DNA of 64,000 nucleotides. It comes from Corynebacterium sp. P3-F1 (GTDB taxonomy: Bacteria; Actinomycetota; Actinomycetes; Mycobacteriales; Mycobacteriaceae). Under the pieces are notes generated by a model. That model was not told the DNA's origin. It worked only from the letters and a program-made list of their open reading frames with translations, and did not search any database. The stretch spans positions 1,054,001-1,118,000 of the forward strand of contig NZ_CP129965.1 in the NCBI RefSeq assembly GCF_030503635.1, given 5' to 3'. A program made the position numbers and the translations under genes. Positions 9,530 through 17,627 of this stretch are shown here, piece by piece (positions within the stretch are counted from its first letter, which is position 1; every line of letters begins with the position of its first letter).

Positions 9530-10036
9530 TTAGCCACGGCCATCCTCCTCACGATCGAACAGGTGCGGAAAGCGCCGCTGAAGCGCACCATTGAGTTCCG
9601 GATCCGTGACCAAGCGCGCAAGTTCGTGCGCAAGGCTCTCGCCACAACCCGAACCGAGTTCCTCTAACTGCTCTGCCAGCTCGGCATCGAATGCGCCCTG
9701 CATCTGCTGGATCTCCTGCAAGAGGGCACGCCCGTCCGGGGATAGCGCATGCAGGGTCAAACGCTTGTCTTCGTGGGATTGTGCCGCGACAGACAGCCCC
9801 TTTTTGGATAGAGTCGCGAGCAGCCGGCTCGGGCTGCCGGATTCACAGACCAGGTATTTTCCGACTTCGCGGGTGCTGATCGGCCCATACTCGCCAAGCA
9901 CTTCGATCGTCTCTGCCTGAGAATTAGTCAGTCCGATGTCTGCGAACAAAGCGTTGAGCCTCCGGCTCCCCTGACGCTGGAGAGCCAGGATCAGGTACCG
10001 GAATTCATCGGGACAGAGAGAAGCGTCGTCTGTCAC
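9530..10036 (-). CDS. MarR-family transcriptional regulator
   Basis: The protein has 168 residues. The winged helix-turn-helix covers about residues 35-100: LTNSQAETIEVLGEYGPISTREVGKYL, then a recognition helix (SGSPSRLLATLSKKGLSV) and a wing with DKRLTLHALSPDGRALL. The terminal helices would dimerise. It starts at a GTG whose GTGA overlaps the stop of the preceding SRPBCC gene, so the two are translationally coupled. MarR proteins usually repress their own operon in response to phenolic or oxidising ligands. A 12-bp palindrome over the start of the SRPBCC gene is a fitting operator. Confidence 0.92.
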   Translation of the reverse strand: MTDDASLCPDEFRYLILALQRQGSRRLNALFADIGLTNSQAETIEVLGEYGPISTREVGKYLVCESGSPSRLLATLSKKGLSVAAQSHEDKRLTLHALSPDGRALLQEIQQMQGAFDAELAEQLEELGSGCGESLAHELARLVTDPELNGALQRRFPHLFDREEDGRG

Positions 10037-10449
10037 TGCGGGATCCGTTCTTTTTCCACGATCCGAGCTAACCGCGCGAGGCGCTTGCCGGGAACCAGCC
10101 TCGCCTCCCCGTCACCGATGAGGGCACTCAGCGGGCCGCTTTGCCTCACACGGTGAGATACACGTGTCACGTCATTTGATACACCTTCGAGTAGAAATTC
10201 CGAGCGCTCAGACAGCCCCGGAATGTCAATAGCGAACTGCACCACATCCCCGTCGATCTCGCACCCGATGGAACCGGATACGACTTTGTGCACGCTGACA
10301 GGCCATGATCCATCTTCATTGCGTTTTCCGACGGAATTGAAAGCAGGATTCCACTGCGGCAGGGACGGAACGTCCGTCACGACGGAAGCAATCTCTTCCT
10401 TTGGCGCACGAATGGTGCGCACCGTTTCATTATCACTATTCCATGACAT
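10033..10449 (-). CDS. SRPBCC (START/polyketide-cyclase-like) protein
   Basis: A small soluble ligand-binding fold of about 138 residues. It opens with ETVRTIRAPKEEIASVVTDV, followed by LPQWNPAFNSV, the usual SRPBCC pattern of beta strand, helix and a W/P-rich turn. The middle strands end in VSHRVRQSGPLSALIGD. Such proteins bind hydrophobic ligands, and a specific reaction cannot be assigned. Starts at 10485, 10458 or 10449 are possible. I prefer 10449 because TAGAAT (10457-10462) lies exactly 7 nt upstream, which indicates a leaderless mRNA. It is co-transcribed with the MarR gene and may bind the same ligand class. Confidence 0.82.
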   Translation of the reverse strand: MSWNSDNETVRTIRAPKEEIASVVTDVPSLPQWNPAFNSVGKRNEDGSWPVSVHKVVSGSIGCEIDGDVVQFAIDIPGLSERSEFLLEGVSNDVTRVSHRVRQSGPLSALIGDGEARLVPGKRLARLARIVEKERIPQ

Positions 10450-10462
10450 GTCATTCATTCTA
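10443..10462 (-). promoter_or_regulatory. Leaderless promoter with 12-bp palindromic operator
   Basis: The perfect palindrome ATGACATGTCAT (10443-10454) spans the inferred start site, and the -10 TAGAAT (10457-10462) lies just upstream. A repressor bound there would block initiation. The partner MarR gene is the natural candidate. Confidence 0.55.
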
Positions 10463-10602
10463 GATGCAGTCGACAGGCCCTGCACAGAGTTTAAGCATTT
10501 TCCACAACGAGAAAATCCGCGGCCGCCCTACTCCTTTGCCACTCGGCTGGATGCAGGTGCAGGCCACGGACCTACGAGCTTGTGCGTCTCGGCGCCGAAT
10601 TC

Positions 10603-11580
10603 CTATCGGTTCGCGGATACCGACGCGGACTCGGCTGCTTCGGTCACTGCGTCGCTTTTCCCGGATTGCCTGGCGGGACTGGCCCCCTCCTTCTCGGCGG
10701 CGGTACGGGAGTTCTCCCGGGCTTTCTTCCAGCCGCGGAAGGCCAGTGCAAGACCGACGATGATGACTGCGATGCGCACGACCACCAGGACGGAAGCGGC
10801 AACGCCGAGGGCCTTGAGAACGACGGGCAAGTTCAGGGTGACAATCAGGGTGCCCACCACGCCGCCGAGCAGGATCGGGTTGAGTCGGGTGACTAACCAT
10901 GCGGCGAGCGGGGCGGCGATCACGCCGCCGATGAGAAGGGCGAGCACGGCGGAGAGGTTAGCCACGAGGTCTTCCCACATCCCGATGACAAAGCCCGCGG
11001 TCGCAGCGGCGGTGACGAAGAACTCTGCGGTGTTCACGGTGCCGACGATGCGGCGCGGTTCACTGCGGCCAGCGGACAGCAGCGTCGAAGTAGTTACCGG
11101 CCCCCAGCCGCCGCCACCGGTCGCGTCGATGAAGCCGCCGAAGACGCCTAGCACGCCCAGGAACGGTGCGGAGTGCGGCTTTGCCGCTGCCTGACGACGA
11201 ACAATACCGCGGGAGAAGCGCCAGATCAGGTTGATGCCGATCGCGGCGAGGATGAGGGACATGATCGGCTTCGCCGCCTCAGTGGACAGGTTCGACAGCA
11301 CTGTCGCACCGGCGAACGCGCCTATGGAGCCGGGTATGCCTATCGCGGCGACCACCCGCCAATCCACGTTGCCGAATTTCCAGTGGCTGAAACCGGAGAC
11401 CAGGGTCGTTCCCAGTTCAGCGGTGTGCACCACCGCGGAGGCCTGCGCGGGGCCGAGGCCGGCGAGCATGATCAGGATGGTCGTGGAGGTGACGCCGAAG
11501 CCCATGCCGAGTCCGCCGTCGACAAGCTGTCCAGCGAGTCCCGCGACGGCGATGAGAATGAGTGTGACCATGCGATTCAT
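10603..11580 (-). CDS. cysZ: TauE/SafE-family permease, probable sulfate transporter CysZ
   Basis: This 325-residue integral membrane protein of the TauE/SafE family has about eight helices. The first repeat contains LAGQLVDGGLGMGFGVTSTT and the second LGVFGGFIDATGGGGWGP, the duplicated Gly-rich motifs of this family. In C. glutamicum the homologue at the end of the cys operon is the assimilatory sulfate importer CysZ, and the same position here supports that role. The C-terminus is a basic, Ser/Ala-rich cytoplasmic tail. It starts 4 nt after cysY and is the last gene of the operon. Confidence 0.88.
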   Translation of the reverse strand: MNRMVTLILIAVAGLAGQLVDGGLGMGFGVTSTTILIMLAGLGPAQASAVVHTAELGTTLVSGFSHWKFGNVDWRVVAAIGIPGSIGAFAGATVLSNLSTEAAKPIMSLILAAIGINLIWRFSRGIVRRQAAAKPHSAPFLGVLGVFGGFIDATGGGGWGPVTTSTLLSAGRSEPRRIVGTVNTAEFFVTAAATAGFVIGMWEDLVANLSAVLALLIGGVIAAPLAAWLVTRLNPILLGGVVGTLIVTLNLPVVLKALGVAASVLVVVRIAVIIVGLALAFRGWKKARENSRTAAEKEGASPARQSGKSDAVTEAAESASVSANR

Positions 11581-11584
11581 GTTT

Positions 11585-12280
11585 TTATACCTTTGCGGGT
11601 GAGAGGGAGTGCGCCGCCCAGTAGCGTGCGGCGATGATGTGTGCGAGGTCCGCGCCGAGCGGTGCGGAGATGGACCCGGGCCACTTTCGGTGAACCCGGT
11701 CCAGCAGCAACCCCCTCGTCACAAATAGCGGTAGTAAGTGCGTGTTTTCGTCGGCGACGGCATCAATGCCGTTCGCACCGACAAGCTTGCCGACCCCGGT
11801 CGCGGGAACGGTGGTCACGGGGATGCCAGCAAGCTTTTCGACGTCCCGTCCCAGCTCAACCGTCTTCGCAGCCGCCTCCTCATTGGATGTGCCCACGGGG
11901 TAAAGGACGATGCGAGGGGCACGTGGGGCGTCGATAAGCGCGCGTGCCGCAAGGACAGCCGCGACGTCGCGTCCCTGGCCCAAGCCGTCGGCGGCGACGA
12001 GGTCGAACCCCGTTTCCGCGGTGGCGGCGGCGATGGCCTCGGGCACGTCGTGGGTGGCGTGGAAGGCGGTGGTGAACAGTGTCGGCACGACCACGGCGCG
12101 GGTGTGTCCCTGCTCGGCGAGCTGGTGCGCCGCGGCGGTGAGATCAGGGGTGTCGAACTCGAGGTGGGCATCCACCCCGGTCACCCCCAACTGGCGGGCC
12201 GCCGCCTGCGTGAGCTCGCTGACTCCCGGCTGTGCGCCCGGGTAGCGTGAACCGTGCGAGAGCGTGATCAGTGCCGTCAT
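11585..12280 (-). CDS. cysY: Sirohydrochlorin chelatase-like protein CysY
   Basis: This 231-residue CbiX/SirB-type chelatase is expected to insert Fe2+ into sirohydrochlorin and make the siroheme needed by CysI. Residues 1-13 (MTALITLSHGSRY) hold the metal-binding His. The second conserved half begins RAVVVPTLFTTAFHATHDVP, with two more His residues. The gene is 5 nt downstream of cysN and 4 nt upstream of cysZ, as in the corynebacterial cys cluster. A copy of the 10-mer CGTCGATAAG lies inside it at 11929. Confidence 0.88.
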   Translation of the reverse strand: MTALITLSHGSRYPGAQPGVSELTQAAARQLGVTGVDAHLEFDTPDLTAAAHQLAEQGHTRAVVVPTLFTTAFHATHDVPEAIAAATAETGFDLVAADGLGQGRDVAAVLAARALIDAPRAPRIVLYPVGTSNEEAAAKTVELGRDVEKLAGIPVTTVPATGVGKLVGANGIDAVADENTHLLPLFVTRGLLLDRVHRKWPGSISAPLGADLAHIIAARYWAAHSLSPAKV

Positions 12281-12285
12281 GATGT

Positions 12286-13626
12286 TTACCTCAACCGTGT
12301 TCCCACGAGACCGGCGGCGAGAGTGTTGCCGCTGGCCTGGTCGATCAGCAGGAAGTTGCCCACGGCGCCGCGCGCGGCGTACTCCTCGACCGGCAGTTCC
12401 TGCGCGGTCTGGACGGTCACGTGCGCGATGTCGTTGAGGCCGAAGGATGCAGGAGCGGTGTCGTCGGAGTTATGTTCCGGGGTGCCGTCGATGTCCAGGA
12501 CCCGGTCGACGCTGGCCACACGAGCGCGCACGAGCGAGGTGCCGTAGCGCAGCTTCACCGCCTGACCTGCCGAGATATCTTTCTCCGTGAGCCCGACGAC
12601 GGTGCCGTGGAATTCGCGGACGAACTCCGGGTATCCGCCCCCCTGCTCATTCTGGTCTGCTGCACCAGCACCAGCCAGCAGGTCGCCGCGGGCGAGGTCG
12701 ATGTCGTCAGCGAGACGCAGCGAAACTGCATCGCCCGCATTGGCGGTGGTCGCACTGTCGAGGCCGTCGGCGGTGTCGATGTGGGTGACCGTCGTCGTGC
12801 AGCCGTTCGGCGCGGTGACCGTGTCGCCGACGCTGATCGTGCCCGCATTCACCGTGCCGGCATACGCGCGGTAGTCGGTGGCGTGCTCGCGCAGAACGTA
12901 CTGGATGTTGAAGCGGAACGGCAGGTCCAGCGCGCGGCCGGAGTGCACCGGGATGGTCTCCAGCAGCTCGAGGACGCTCGGGCCCTCGTACCACGGGGTC
13001 GCCGCGGAGCGCTCCACGACGTTGTCGCCTTTGAGCGCCGAAATCGGCACGGCGTGCGGCTCGGCGATGCCGAGGGACTGCGCGCGCTGCTCGAACTCGG
13101 TGCGGATGCCCTCGAAGACCTCCTCCGAGTAGTCGACCAGGTCGATCTTGTTCACGGCCAGGATCACGGTTTTGACCCCGAGCAGGCTCGCCACGGTGAG
13201 GTGGCGGACGGTCTGGGGTTTGATGCCGTTGCGGGCGTCGACGAGCAAAACCACAACCTGGGAGGTGGACATGCCCGTGACGGTGTTGCGCGTGTACTGC
13301 TCGTGCCCCGGGGTGTCCGCGAGGATGAACGTGCGCTTGTCGGTGGCGAAGTAGCGGTAGGCGACATCGATGGTGATGCCCTGCTCGCGCTCGACGCGTA
13401 GGCCGTCGACGAGCAGCGACAGGTCGAGGCCCTCGAAGCCGCGGTCGGCGGAGGTGCGCTCCACGCTGGCCAGCTGGTCGGCGAGCACCGACTTGGTGTC
13501 GTGCAGCAGGCGGCCGACGAACGTCGATTTACCGTCGTCGACGGAGCCCGCGGTGCACAGGCGCAACGTCGCGCGGTCGGCCAGGACCTCGCTCGCGGCG
13601 GGGGAATTGAGTGTAGGTGCGCTCAT
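12286..13626 (-). CDS. cysN: Sulfate adenylyltransferase subunit 1 (GTPase) CysN
   Basis: CysN couples GTP hydrolysis to APS synthesis by CysD. The N-terminal GTPase domain shows the P-loop GSVDDGKSTFVGRLL, switch II DTPGHEQYTRNTVTGM and the guanine motif NKIDLVDYSEE. EF-Tu-like beta-barrel domains follow. The length of 446 residues is normal for a stand-alone CysN with no APS-kinase fusion, so sulfate goes through APS and not PAPS. The start overlaps the cysD stop by one base (TGATG), which implies translational coupling. Confidence 0.96.
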   Translation of the reverse strand: MSAPTLNSPAASEVLADRATLRLCTAGSVDDGKSTFVGRLLHDTKSVLADQLASVERTSADRGFEGLDLSLLVDGLRVEREQGITIDVAYRYFATDKRTFILADTPGHEQYTRNTVTGMSTSQVVVLLVDARNGIKPQTVRHLTVASLLGVKTVILAVNKIDLVDYSEEVFEGIRTEFEQRAQSLGIAEPHAVPISALKGDNVVERSAATPWYEGPSVLELLETIPVHSGRALDLPFRFNIQYVLREHATDYRAYAGTVNAGTISVGDTVTAPNGCTTTVTHIDTADGLDSATTANAGDAVSLRLADDIDLARGDLLAGAGAADQNEQGGGYPEFVREFHGTVVGLTEKDISAGQAVKLRYGTSLVRARVASVDRVLDIDGTPEHNSDDTAPASFGLNDIAHVTVQTAQELPVEEYAARGAVGNFLLIDQASGNTLAAGLVGTRLR

Positions 13627-14549
13627 CAGAAGTAACCCTCCTTTTTGCGGTCCTCCATGGCGGACTCGCTCAAGCGGTCGTCCGCGCGGGTGGCGCCGCG
13701 CTCGGTCAAGGTGGAGGTGGCCAGTTCAGCGAGCACCTCGTCGATGGTGGTGGCGTCGGATTCAACAGCACCGGTGCAGGACATGTCGCCCACGGTGCGG
13801 TAGCGGACACGGCGGGTTTCCACCGTCTCGCCCTCGCGGGGGCCACCCCAGTCGCCGGCGGTCAACCACATGCCGTCGCGGTTGAACACCTCGCGATCAT
13901 GAGCGAAGTAGATCGCCGGCAGCTCAATGCCGCGGGCACCGATGTACTCCCACACATCCGACTCGGTCCAGTTCGAGATGGGGAAGACGCGGATATTCTC
14001 GCCCGGCAGCTTCTCGCCGTTGTACAGGTCCCACAGCTCGGGGCGCTGGCGGCGCGGATCCCAGCCGCCGAAGGAGTCGCGGACGGAAAAGACGCGCTCC
14101 TTGGCGCGGGCGCGCTCCTCGTCGCGGCGGGCACCACCGAGAACGGCGTCGTAACCGACCTCCGCGATCGTCTCCACCAGCGGCACGGTCTGCAACGGGT
14201 TGCGGGTGCCGTCCGGGCGCTCCACCAGGTCACCGCGGTCGATCCAGTCCTGGACGTGGGCGACGCGCAGACGGGCCCCGGTCTTCTCCACCAGGTTGTC
14301 GCGGAATTCGATGACCTCGGGGAAGTTGTGGCCGGTGTCCACGTGCAGCAGCTCAATCGGCGGCGCCGCAGGGGCGAAGGCGCGGCGAACCAGTTCGTAC
14401 ACCACGCACGAGTCCTTGCCGGAAGAGAAGAGCAGGCCGATTTTGTCGAACTGCCCCGCCACCTCGCGGATGATGTGGATGGACTCGTTCTCGAGGTCCT
14501 TGAGGTGGGGCGAAAGTGTGTCTGTCTGTGCCAATTGTGTCTGTGTCAT
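13626..14549 (-). CDS. cysD: Sulfate adenylyltransferase subunit 2 CysD
   Basis: This is the catalytic subunit forming adenylyl-sulfate from ATP and sulfate. It has the PP-loop LLFSSGKDSCV, LLHVDTGHNFPE, GGARRDEERARAKE and the late ISNWTESDVWEYI motif of the family. It ends with the conserved tail KEGYF. The start is the ATG at 14549 (MTQTQLAQTD), which overlaps the cysH stop as ATGA and gives 307 residues. The frame upstream is only a shadow of cysH. Confidence 0.96.
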   Translation of the reverse strand: MTQTQLAQTDTLSPHLKDLENESIHIIREVAGQFDKIGLLFSSGKDSCVVYELVRRAFAPAAPPIELLHVDTGHNFPEVIEFRDNLVEKTGARLRVAHVQDWIDRGDLVERPDGTRNPLQTVPLVETIAEVGYDAVLGGARRDEERARAKERVFSVRDSFGGWDPRRQRPELWDLYNGEKLPGENIRVFPISNWTESDVWEYIGARGIELPAIYFAHDREVFNRDGMWLTAGDWGGPREGETVETRRVRYRTVGDMSCTGAVESDATTIDEVLAELATSTLTERGATRADDRLSESAMEDRKKEGYF

Positions 14550-15325
14550 GAGTGCAACCCACATTCCGTCTTGGAACTGAACGCCCACCGGCCCGCACGC
14601 GGGTCCTCGCCCTCCGCCACCGGCAGCGTGCAGGTGGCGCAGCCGATGGAGGGGTAACCCTGTTTGGTCAGGGGGTGGATGATCAGGTTCTTGTCGTCGA
14701 TGTAATCGTCGGTGTCTTCCAGGGACCAGGTGATCAGCGGCGAGATCTTCAACCGCCCCGTCGCATCCAGGGACAACGCAGGCGCCTGCGCGCGCGTCGG
14801 CCCGTCGGCGCGGCGCAGGCCGGTCACCCAGCCCGCGTACGGCGACAGGTGCACCGCAAGCGGCTCCACCTTGCGCATCCGGCAGCACGCCGTCGGGTTC
14901 GTGCGGTACAGCGCGCGGCCGTACACCCGGTCCTGCTCGGCGCGCGAGAGGATGGCCTTGGCGCGCACTAGCTCCTGGTCCGGGTAGCGTTGTTCCACCT
15001 GGTCAGCGACTTCGAGAGTCTCCGGGAAGTGGTACTCGGTGTCCAGGAACAGGAAGTCCGCGTCCGGGAGGAAGTCCTTCGCCAGCTCCGCCAACACCGT
15101 GTTCTCCATGCTCAGCGTCACCGCGAGCTTGCCCGGCGCGTGCTCGTGGGCCCACTCCAGGATCTCTTGCGCGGAGGCGTCGTACAGCTTGTCGGCCCAT
15201 TCGTCGACAAGCCGCGCATTCGCTTCCGCGATCTCCGCGCGCAGCGGTTCGGTCTCCTTCGGACCTTCCGGGCTGATCTCCGGGTCGCGCACGTCGGCGC
15301 TGGCCCGCGACAGAAAATCGGCCAT
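14546..15325 (-). CDS. cysH: Adenylyl-sulfate (APS) reductase CysH
   Basis: It reduces activated sulfate to sulfite using thioredoxin. The fold is PP-loop-like (AVTLSMENTVLAEL, FLFLDTEYHFPETL), and ACCRMRKVEPL plus GCATC supply the CC...CxxC set that binds a [4Fe-4S] cluster. That cluster marks APS-type enzymes. The redox-active Cys lies in the C-terminal ECGLHS. I chose the ATG at 15325 (MADFLSRAS, 259 residues), which overlaps the cysX stop by one base with AGGAGAAAT just upstream. The longer frame to 15481 runs antiparallel to nothing real. Confidence 0.95.
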   Translation of the reverse strand: MADFLSRASADVRDPEISPEGPKETEPLRAEIAEANARLVDEWADKLYDASAQEILEWAHEHAPGKLAVTLSMENTVLAELAKDFLPDADFLFLDTEYHFPETLEVADQVEQRYPDQELVRAKAILSRAEQDRVYGRALYRTNPTACCRMRKVEPLAVHLSPYAGWVTGLRRADGPTRAQAPALSLDATGRLKISPLITWSLEDTDDYIDDKNLIIHPLTKQGYPSIGCATCTLPVAEGEDPRAGRWAFSSKTECGLHS

Positions 15326-15582
15326 TATTTCTCCTTCCTCAACACCGCGTCGTGCCCGTGGCGCGCGAGCGATTCCTGGATGGCTTGTTCCGTGGATTTC
15401 GCCGGCGCCGGGGCCTGTTCGGGGGCGTCCTGCCCGTGGAACTTCACCTCGAAGATACGGAGGCATTCGGTGCATTTCCACGCGAAATCGCTTGTCTCGT
15501 CCGGGAACAGCGCCTCACCCGCGCAATAGGGGCAATGCGTGGGGAAATTGCGGTTCGCATTCGGCTCGCGGCGGAATCTCAC
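15325..15582 (-). CDS. cysX: CysX, small Cys-rich protein of the sulfite-reduction operon
   Basis: An 85-residue protein with CPYC and CTEC pairs near residues 17-40, forming a zinc-ribbon or ferredoxin-like knuckle, then a charged Ala/Pro-rich tail. In C. glutamicum the equivalent cysX is thought to serve electron transfer to CysI; its exact role is inferred. The start is a GTG whose GTGA overlaps the cysI stop. Its own stop overlaps the cysH ATG, so it is translationally coupled on both sides. Confidence 0.88.
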   Translation of the reverse strand: MRFRREPNANRNFPTHCPYCAGEALFPDETSDFAWKCTECLRIFEVKFHGQDAPEQAPAPAKSTEQAIQESLARHGHDAVLRKEK

Positions 15583-17291
15583 TTCAGGTCCTCCTCATCG
15601 GCGCGAAGCACCCAGTCGCGGAAGATTTCGCCCTCGTTTCGCTTATCGACGTAATTTGCCACCACCCGGCTCACGTACTCCCCCAATTCAGACGAGAGCA
15701 CTTTGTGGCCGCGCAGCTTACGGCCGAAATTGGCTTCCTTATCGCCCTCGGCGGTTTCGCGGGTTACCGTACCGCCGAGGTGCACCTGGAAGCCTTCGAC
15801 CTTGTTGCCGTTACCGTCGTCAACCATCTGGCCCTTGAAGCCCATGTCGGAGACCTGTGTGCGGGCGCACGAGTTCGGGCAGCCGTTGAGGGTGATGGTG
15901 ATGGGCGAGTCGATGTCGCCGAAGCGGTCCTCGAGTTCGTCGACAAGCTCGATGCCCTTGGCCTTGGTGGTCACGTGCGCGAGCTTGCAGTACTCCAGGC
16001 CCGTGCAGGTGAGCATGCCGCGGCGGAATTCGCTTGGCTTGGAGTACAGTCCCATATCCTGGAGGTCTTTAGCCAGGTTGTCGACCTTCGCCGGATCGAC
16101 ATCCAGGAAGAGAATCTCCTTGAACGATGTCAGGCGCAAACGCGTCAGGCCGTAGCTTTCCGCCAAGTCGGCGATAGCGATGAGCTGCTCGCCCGTCAGG
16201 TGACCCATCGTCGGCTTCACGCCCAGATAGACCTTGCCGTCTTTCTGCTCGTGCACGCCCACGTGGTCGCGGTCGATGAGGTTCGTCGGGGCACGCGGGC
16301 CATCGGGAAGCTTGTAGCCCAAGTACTCGTCCTCCAGCACGGCGCGGAATTTCGCTGTACCCCACTGCGCCACAAGGAACTTCAGGCGTGCGCGGTTGCG
16401 CAGGCGGCGGTAACCGTAATCGCGGAAGATGCGCGCCACAGCGGCCCACACCTCGGGAACCTCCTCGAGGGTGACAAAGACCCCGAGCGACTGCGCCAGC
16501 ATCGGGTTCGTGGACAGGCCGCCGCCGACGAAGAGCTCGAAGCCGGGGCCGAGCTCAGGGTGCTCCACACCGATGAACGCGATGTCGTTGATCTCGTGAA
16601 TGACGTCCTGGCGGGCGTTGCCGGAGATCGCCGACTTGAATTTGCGCGGCAGGTTCTGGAATTCCTCGCGCAAGACGTACTCGTTCTTGATCTTCTCGAT
16701 GGCCGGCGTCGCGTCGATGATCTCGTCCTTGGCAATTCCCGCCACCGGCGAACCCATGATCACGCGTGGCACGTCGCCGCAGGCATCCCACGTGTTCAGC
16801 CCCACCGACTCGAGCTTCTCCCACATCGCGGGCACATCCTCGATGCTCACCCAGTGCAATTGGATGTTCTGGCGGTCCGTCAGGTCTGCCGTGGAGCGGC
16901 AGTAGTCGCGGGAGAGCTCCCCCACGGCACGGGCTTGGGCGGTGGAGCACTGGCCGCCGTCGAAACGCACGCGCGCCATGAAGTACTCGTCCTGCAGCTC
17001 GAGGTTGTCCTTGCCCGTGTGCTCGCCGCCCAGGTTCTGCTTGCGCTGCGTGTACAGGCCGAGCCACTTGAAGCGCGGGTACAGGTCCTCGTTGGGGATG
17101 GAGGAGAAACCCTGCTTGGAGTAGGTGTCAATGACCCGCTGCTTGACCTGCAGCACCGGCTCTTCCTGTTTCAGCTCCTCGTCGTGGTTCAGCGGGGTTT
17201 GCCCGTCGATCTTCCACTGGCCTTCAGGCTTGGGGGTGCGCTGTGGGCGCGGCTTACGGGCCTTCCGTTCGCGGCTCGTTGTGGTGGTCAT
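15579..17291 (-). CDS. cysI: Ferredoxin-type sulfite reductase CysI (siroheme/4Fe-4S)
   Basis: It reduces sulfite to sulfide with six electrons from ferredoxin. The 570-residue length and the duplicated sulfite/nitrite reductase fold are typical. The cluster and siroheme ligands lie in TCTGLEYCKLA and NGCPNSCAR. The N-terminus is a short basic extension (MTTTTSRERKARKPR). It is the first gene of cysIXHDNYZ. Upstream lies an McbR-type box shared with the divergent ABC exporter. Unlike C. glutamicum, where fpr2 precedes cysI, no reductase gene sits directly upstream. A shortened Fpr-like gene occurs 4 kb away at 21518. Confidence 0.96.
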   Translation of the reverse strand: MTTTTSRERKARKPRPQRTPKPEGQWKIDGQTPLNHDEELKQEEPVLQVKQRVIDTYSKQGFSSIPNEDLYPRFKWLGLYTQRKQNLGGEHTGKDNLELQDEYFMARVRFDGGQCSTAQARAVGELSRDYCRSTADLTDRQNIQLHWVSIEDVPAMWEKLESVGLNTWDACGDVPRVIMGSPVAGIAKDEIIDATPAIEKIKNEYVLREEFQNLPRKFKSAISGNARQDVIHEINDIAFIGVEHPELGPGFELFVGGGLSTNPMLAQSLGVFVTLEEVPEVWAAVARIFRDYGYRRLRNRARLKFLVAQWGTAKFRAVLEDEYLGYKLPDGPRAPTNLIDRDHVGVHEQKDGKVYLGVKPTMGHLTGEQLIAIADLAESYGLTRLRLTSFKEILFLDVDPAKVDNLAKDLQDMGLYSKPSEFRRGMLTCTGLEYCKLAHVTTKAKGIELVDELEDRFGDIDSPITITLNGCPNSCARTQVSDMGFKGQMVDDGNGNKVEGFQVHLGGTVTRETAEGDKEANFGRKLRGHKVLSSELGEYVSRVVANYVDKRNEGEIFRDWVLRADEEDLK

Positions 17292-17372
17292 GCCGCCTCC
17301 TTCGCTGATGGTTGAAAGTGAACCGATCCGTCTAGTCGGCGGCTCTCTCAGAAGTGCTGTGATGAACGTACA

Positions 17373-17388
17373 TATACCACTCGGTCTA
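17373..17388 (-). promoter_or_regulatory. McbR-type box upstream of cysI
   Basis: TATAC-CACTCG-GTCTA differs in one base from the McbR consensus TAGAC-N6-GTCTA. It lies about 82 nt upstream of the cysI start, in the 336-nt divergent region. Confidence 0.75.
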
Positions 17389-17486
17389 AATCATCTGCCC
17401 CGCCCTCTTTTCACGTATGAACTGGATATCTAGGTGAATGAAATTCGACCGAGGCGCTCCTTCGGGGATAAAGTATCGTCCACTTA

Positions 17487-17502
17487 TAGACCACTCGGTC
17501 CG
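17487..17502 (+). promoter_or_regulatory. McbR-type box upstream of the ABC exporter
   Basis: TAGAC-CACTCG-GTCCG shares the same CACTCG spacer as the cysI box. It lies about 125 nt upstream of the exporter's GTG, so the divergent pair is probably co-controlled by one TetR-family sulfur regulator. Confidence 0.75.
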
Positions 17503-17627
17503 TCTCTTTCCTGGTGTTTTCTCGTGCGCGCTCCGCTTCCGCACACAGCGTGTCCACTCCGCGTCATATGATTACGCCGTCAGAAAACCAAAACCTCAAA
17601 ACCGAAACATGGAAACGAGGACATGTA

